A DNA stretch of 43,036 bases from contig PLYP01000003.1 in the NCBI GenBank assembly GCA_003153395.1, positions 86,558 to 129,593 on the forward strand. The letters are read 5' to 3'. The stretch comes from Candidatus Saccharimonadota bacterium (lineage in GTDB: Bacteria; Patescibacteriota; Saccharimonadia; Saccharimonadales; UBA4665). The translations under genes and the position numbers were made by a program. The notes beneath the pieces are model-generated. The model was not told the DNA's origin, did not search any database, and worked only from the letters and a program-made list of their open reading frames with translations. Of the stretch, positions 42,959-43,036 are shown in pieces; positions within the stretch are counted from its first letter, which is position 1; every line of letters starts with the position of its first letter.

Positions 42959-43036
42959 AGTTTGAACGGCTTGATGTGGGCTGTCTATTAGTCGCCCTCA
43001 TACCAAACGTTTTGTTCGTTAAAAATTGAGTAGTGC

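Overview
The window looks like a chromosomal piece of a Patescibacteria (CPR) genome, most likely Saccharibacteria. This is inferred from the compact AT-rich housekeeping genes, a TGS-less threonyl-tRNA synthetase, a VirD4/TraG-like ATPase beside a small Pro/Gln-rich protein, many short membrane proteins and very common leaderless starts. TGA works as an ordinary stop. No phylogenetic marker was searched, so the assignment is inference. Region 1 (1-10.5 kb) is an accessory block. It begins with the 3' end of a tRNA, contains tRNA-Asp, and holds ten same-orientation copies of a 27-30 base repeat. The repeat begins (TA)GTTC and ends CCGCCA or a close variant, and resembles the T-loop-to-CCA end of a tRNA. 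From 6220 on, every interval between repeats holds exactly one small unrelated gene: a membrane-anchored protein, an unknown 311-aa protein, DUF427, SemiSWEET, a half-EamA transporter, a PpnP-like cupin, a YdjM-like membrane protein and a 154-aa unknown. Most carry their own promoter with the -10 box 6-7 bases before the start codon. Two cassettes are on the minus strand while the repeats keep their direction. Sampled rows here reach about 50% GC against about 30% in housekeeping rows. The layout resembles an integron cassette array, but the repeat is not an attC site and no integrase gene lies in the window. This is my main candidate for an undescribed system. Region 2 (10.6-23.5 kb) is a transport and envelope region: a VIT/CCC1 metal transporter, a triple YbjQ-domain protein, a MarR regulator with a DHA2-type MFS pump, an NRAMP-like transporter with altered metal-site motifs, a LytR-CpsA-Psr ligase, DUF2127, a DJ-1/PfpI protein, a pilin-like protein overlapping a secreted helical protein, tRNA-Thr and tRNA-Gly, a membrane GT2 glycosyltransferase, and nrdR with a NrdR-box-like palindrome over its own start codon. 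Region 3 (23.5-33.5 kb) is informational: a small gene with an apparent ATT start, tRNA-Val, a candidate sRNA, a T-box leader and thrS, an alkyltransferase-like protein, miaA, a wHTH regulator, an MBL-fold protein, rpmB, folK and folP, an M50 protease, a structured RNA, tRNA-Pro, a pterin-dehydratase/RNase H fusion, rnpB, and infC-rpmI-rplT with infC apparently starting at ATA. Region 4 (33.5-43.0 kb) holds a small structured RNA on the minus strand, a larger structured RNA upstream of a three-gene unit ending in the VirD4/TraG-like ATPase, then gyrB and gyrA, and a promoter for a unit that leaves the window.
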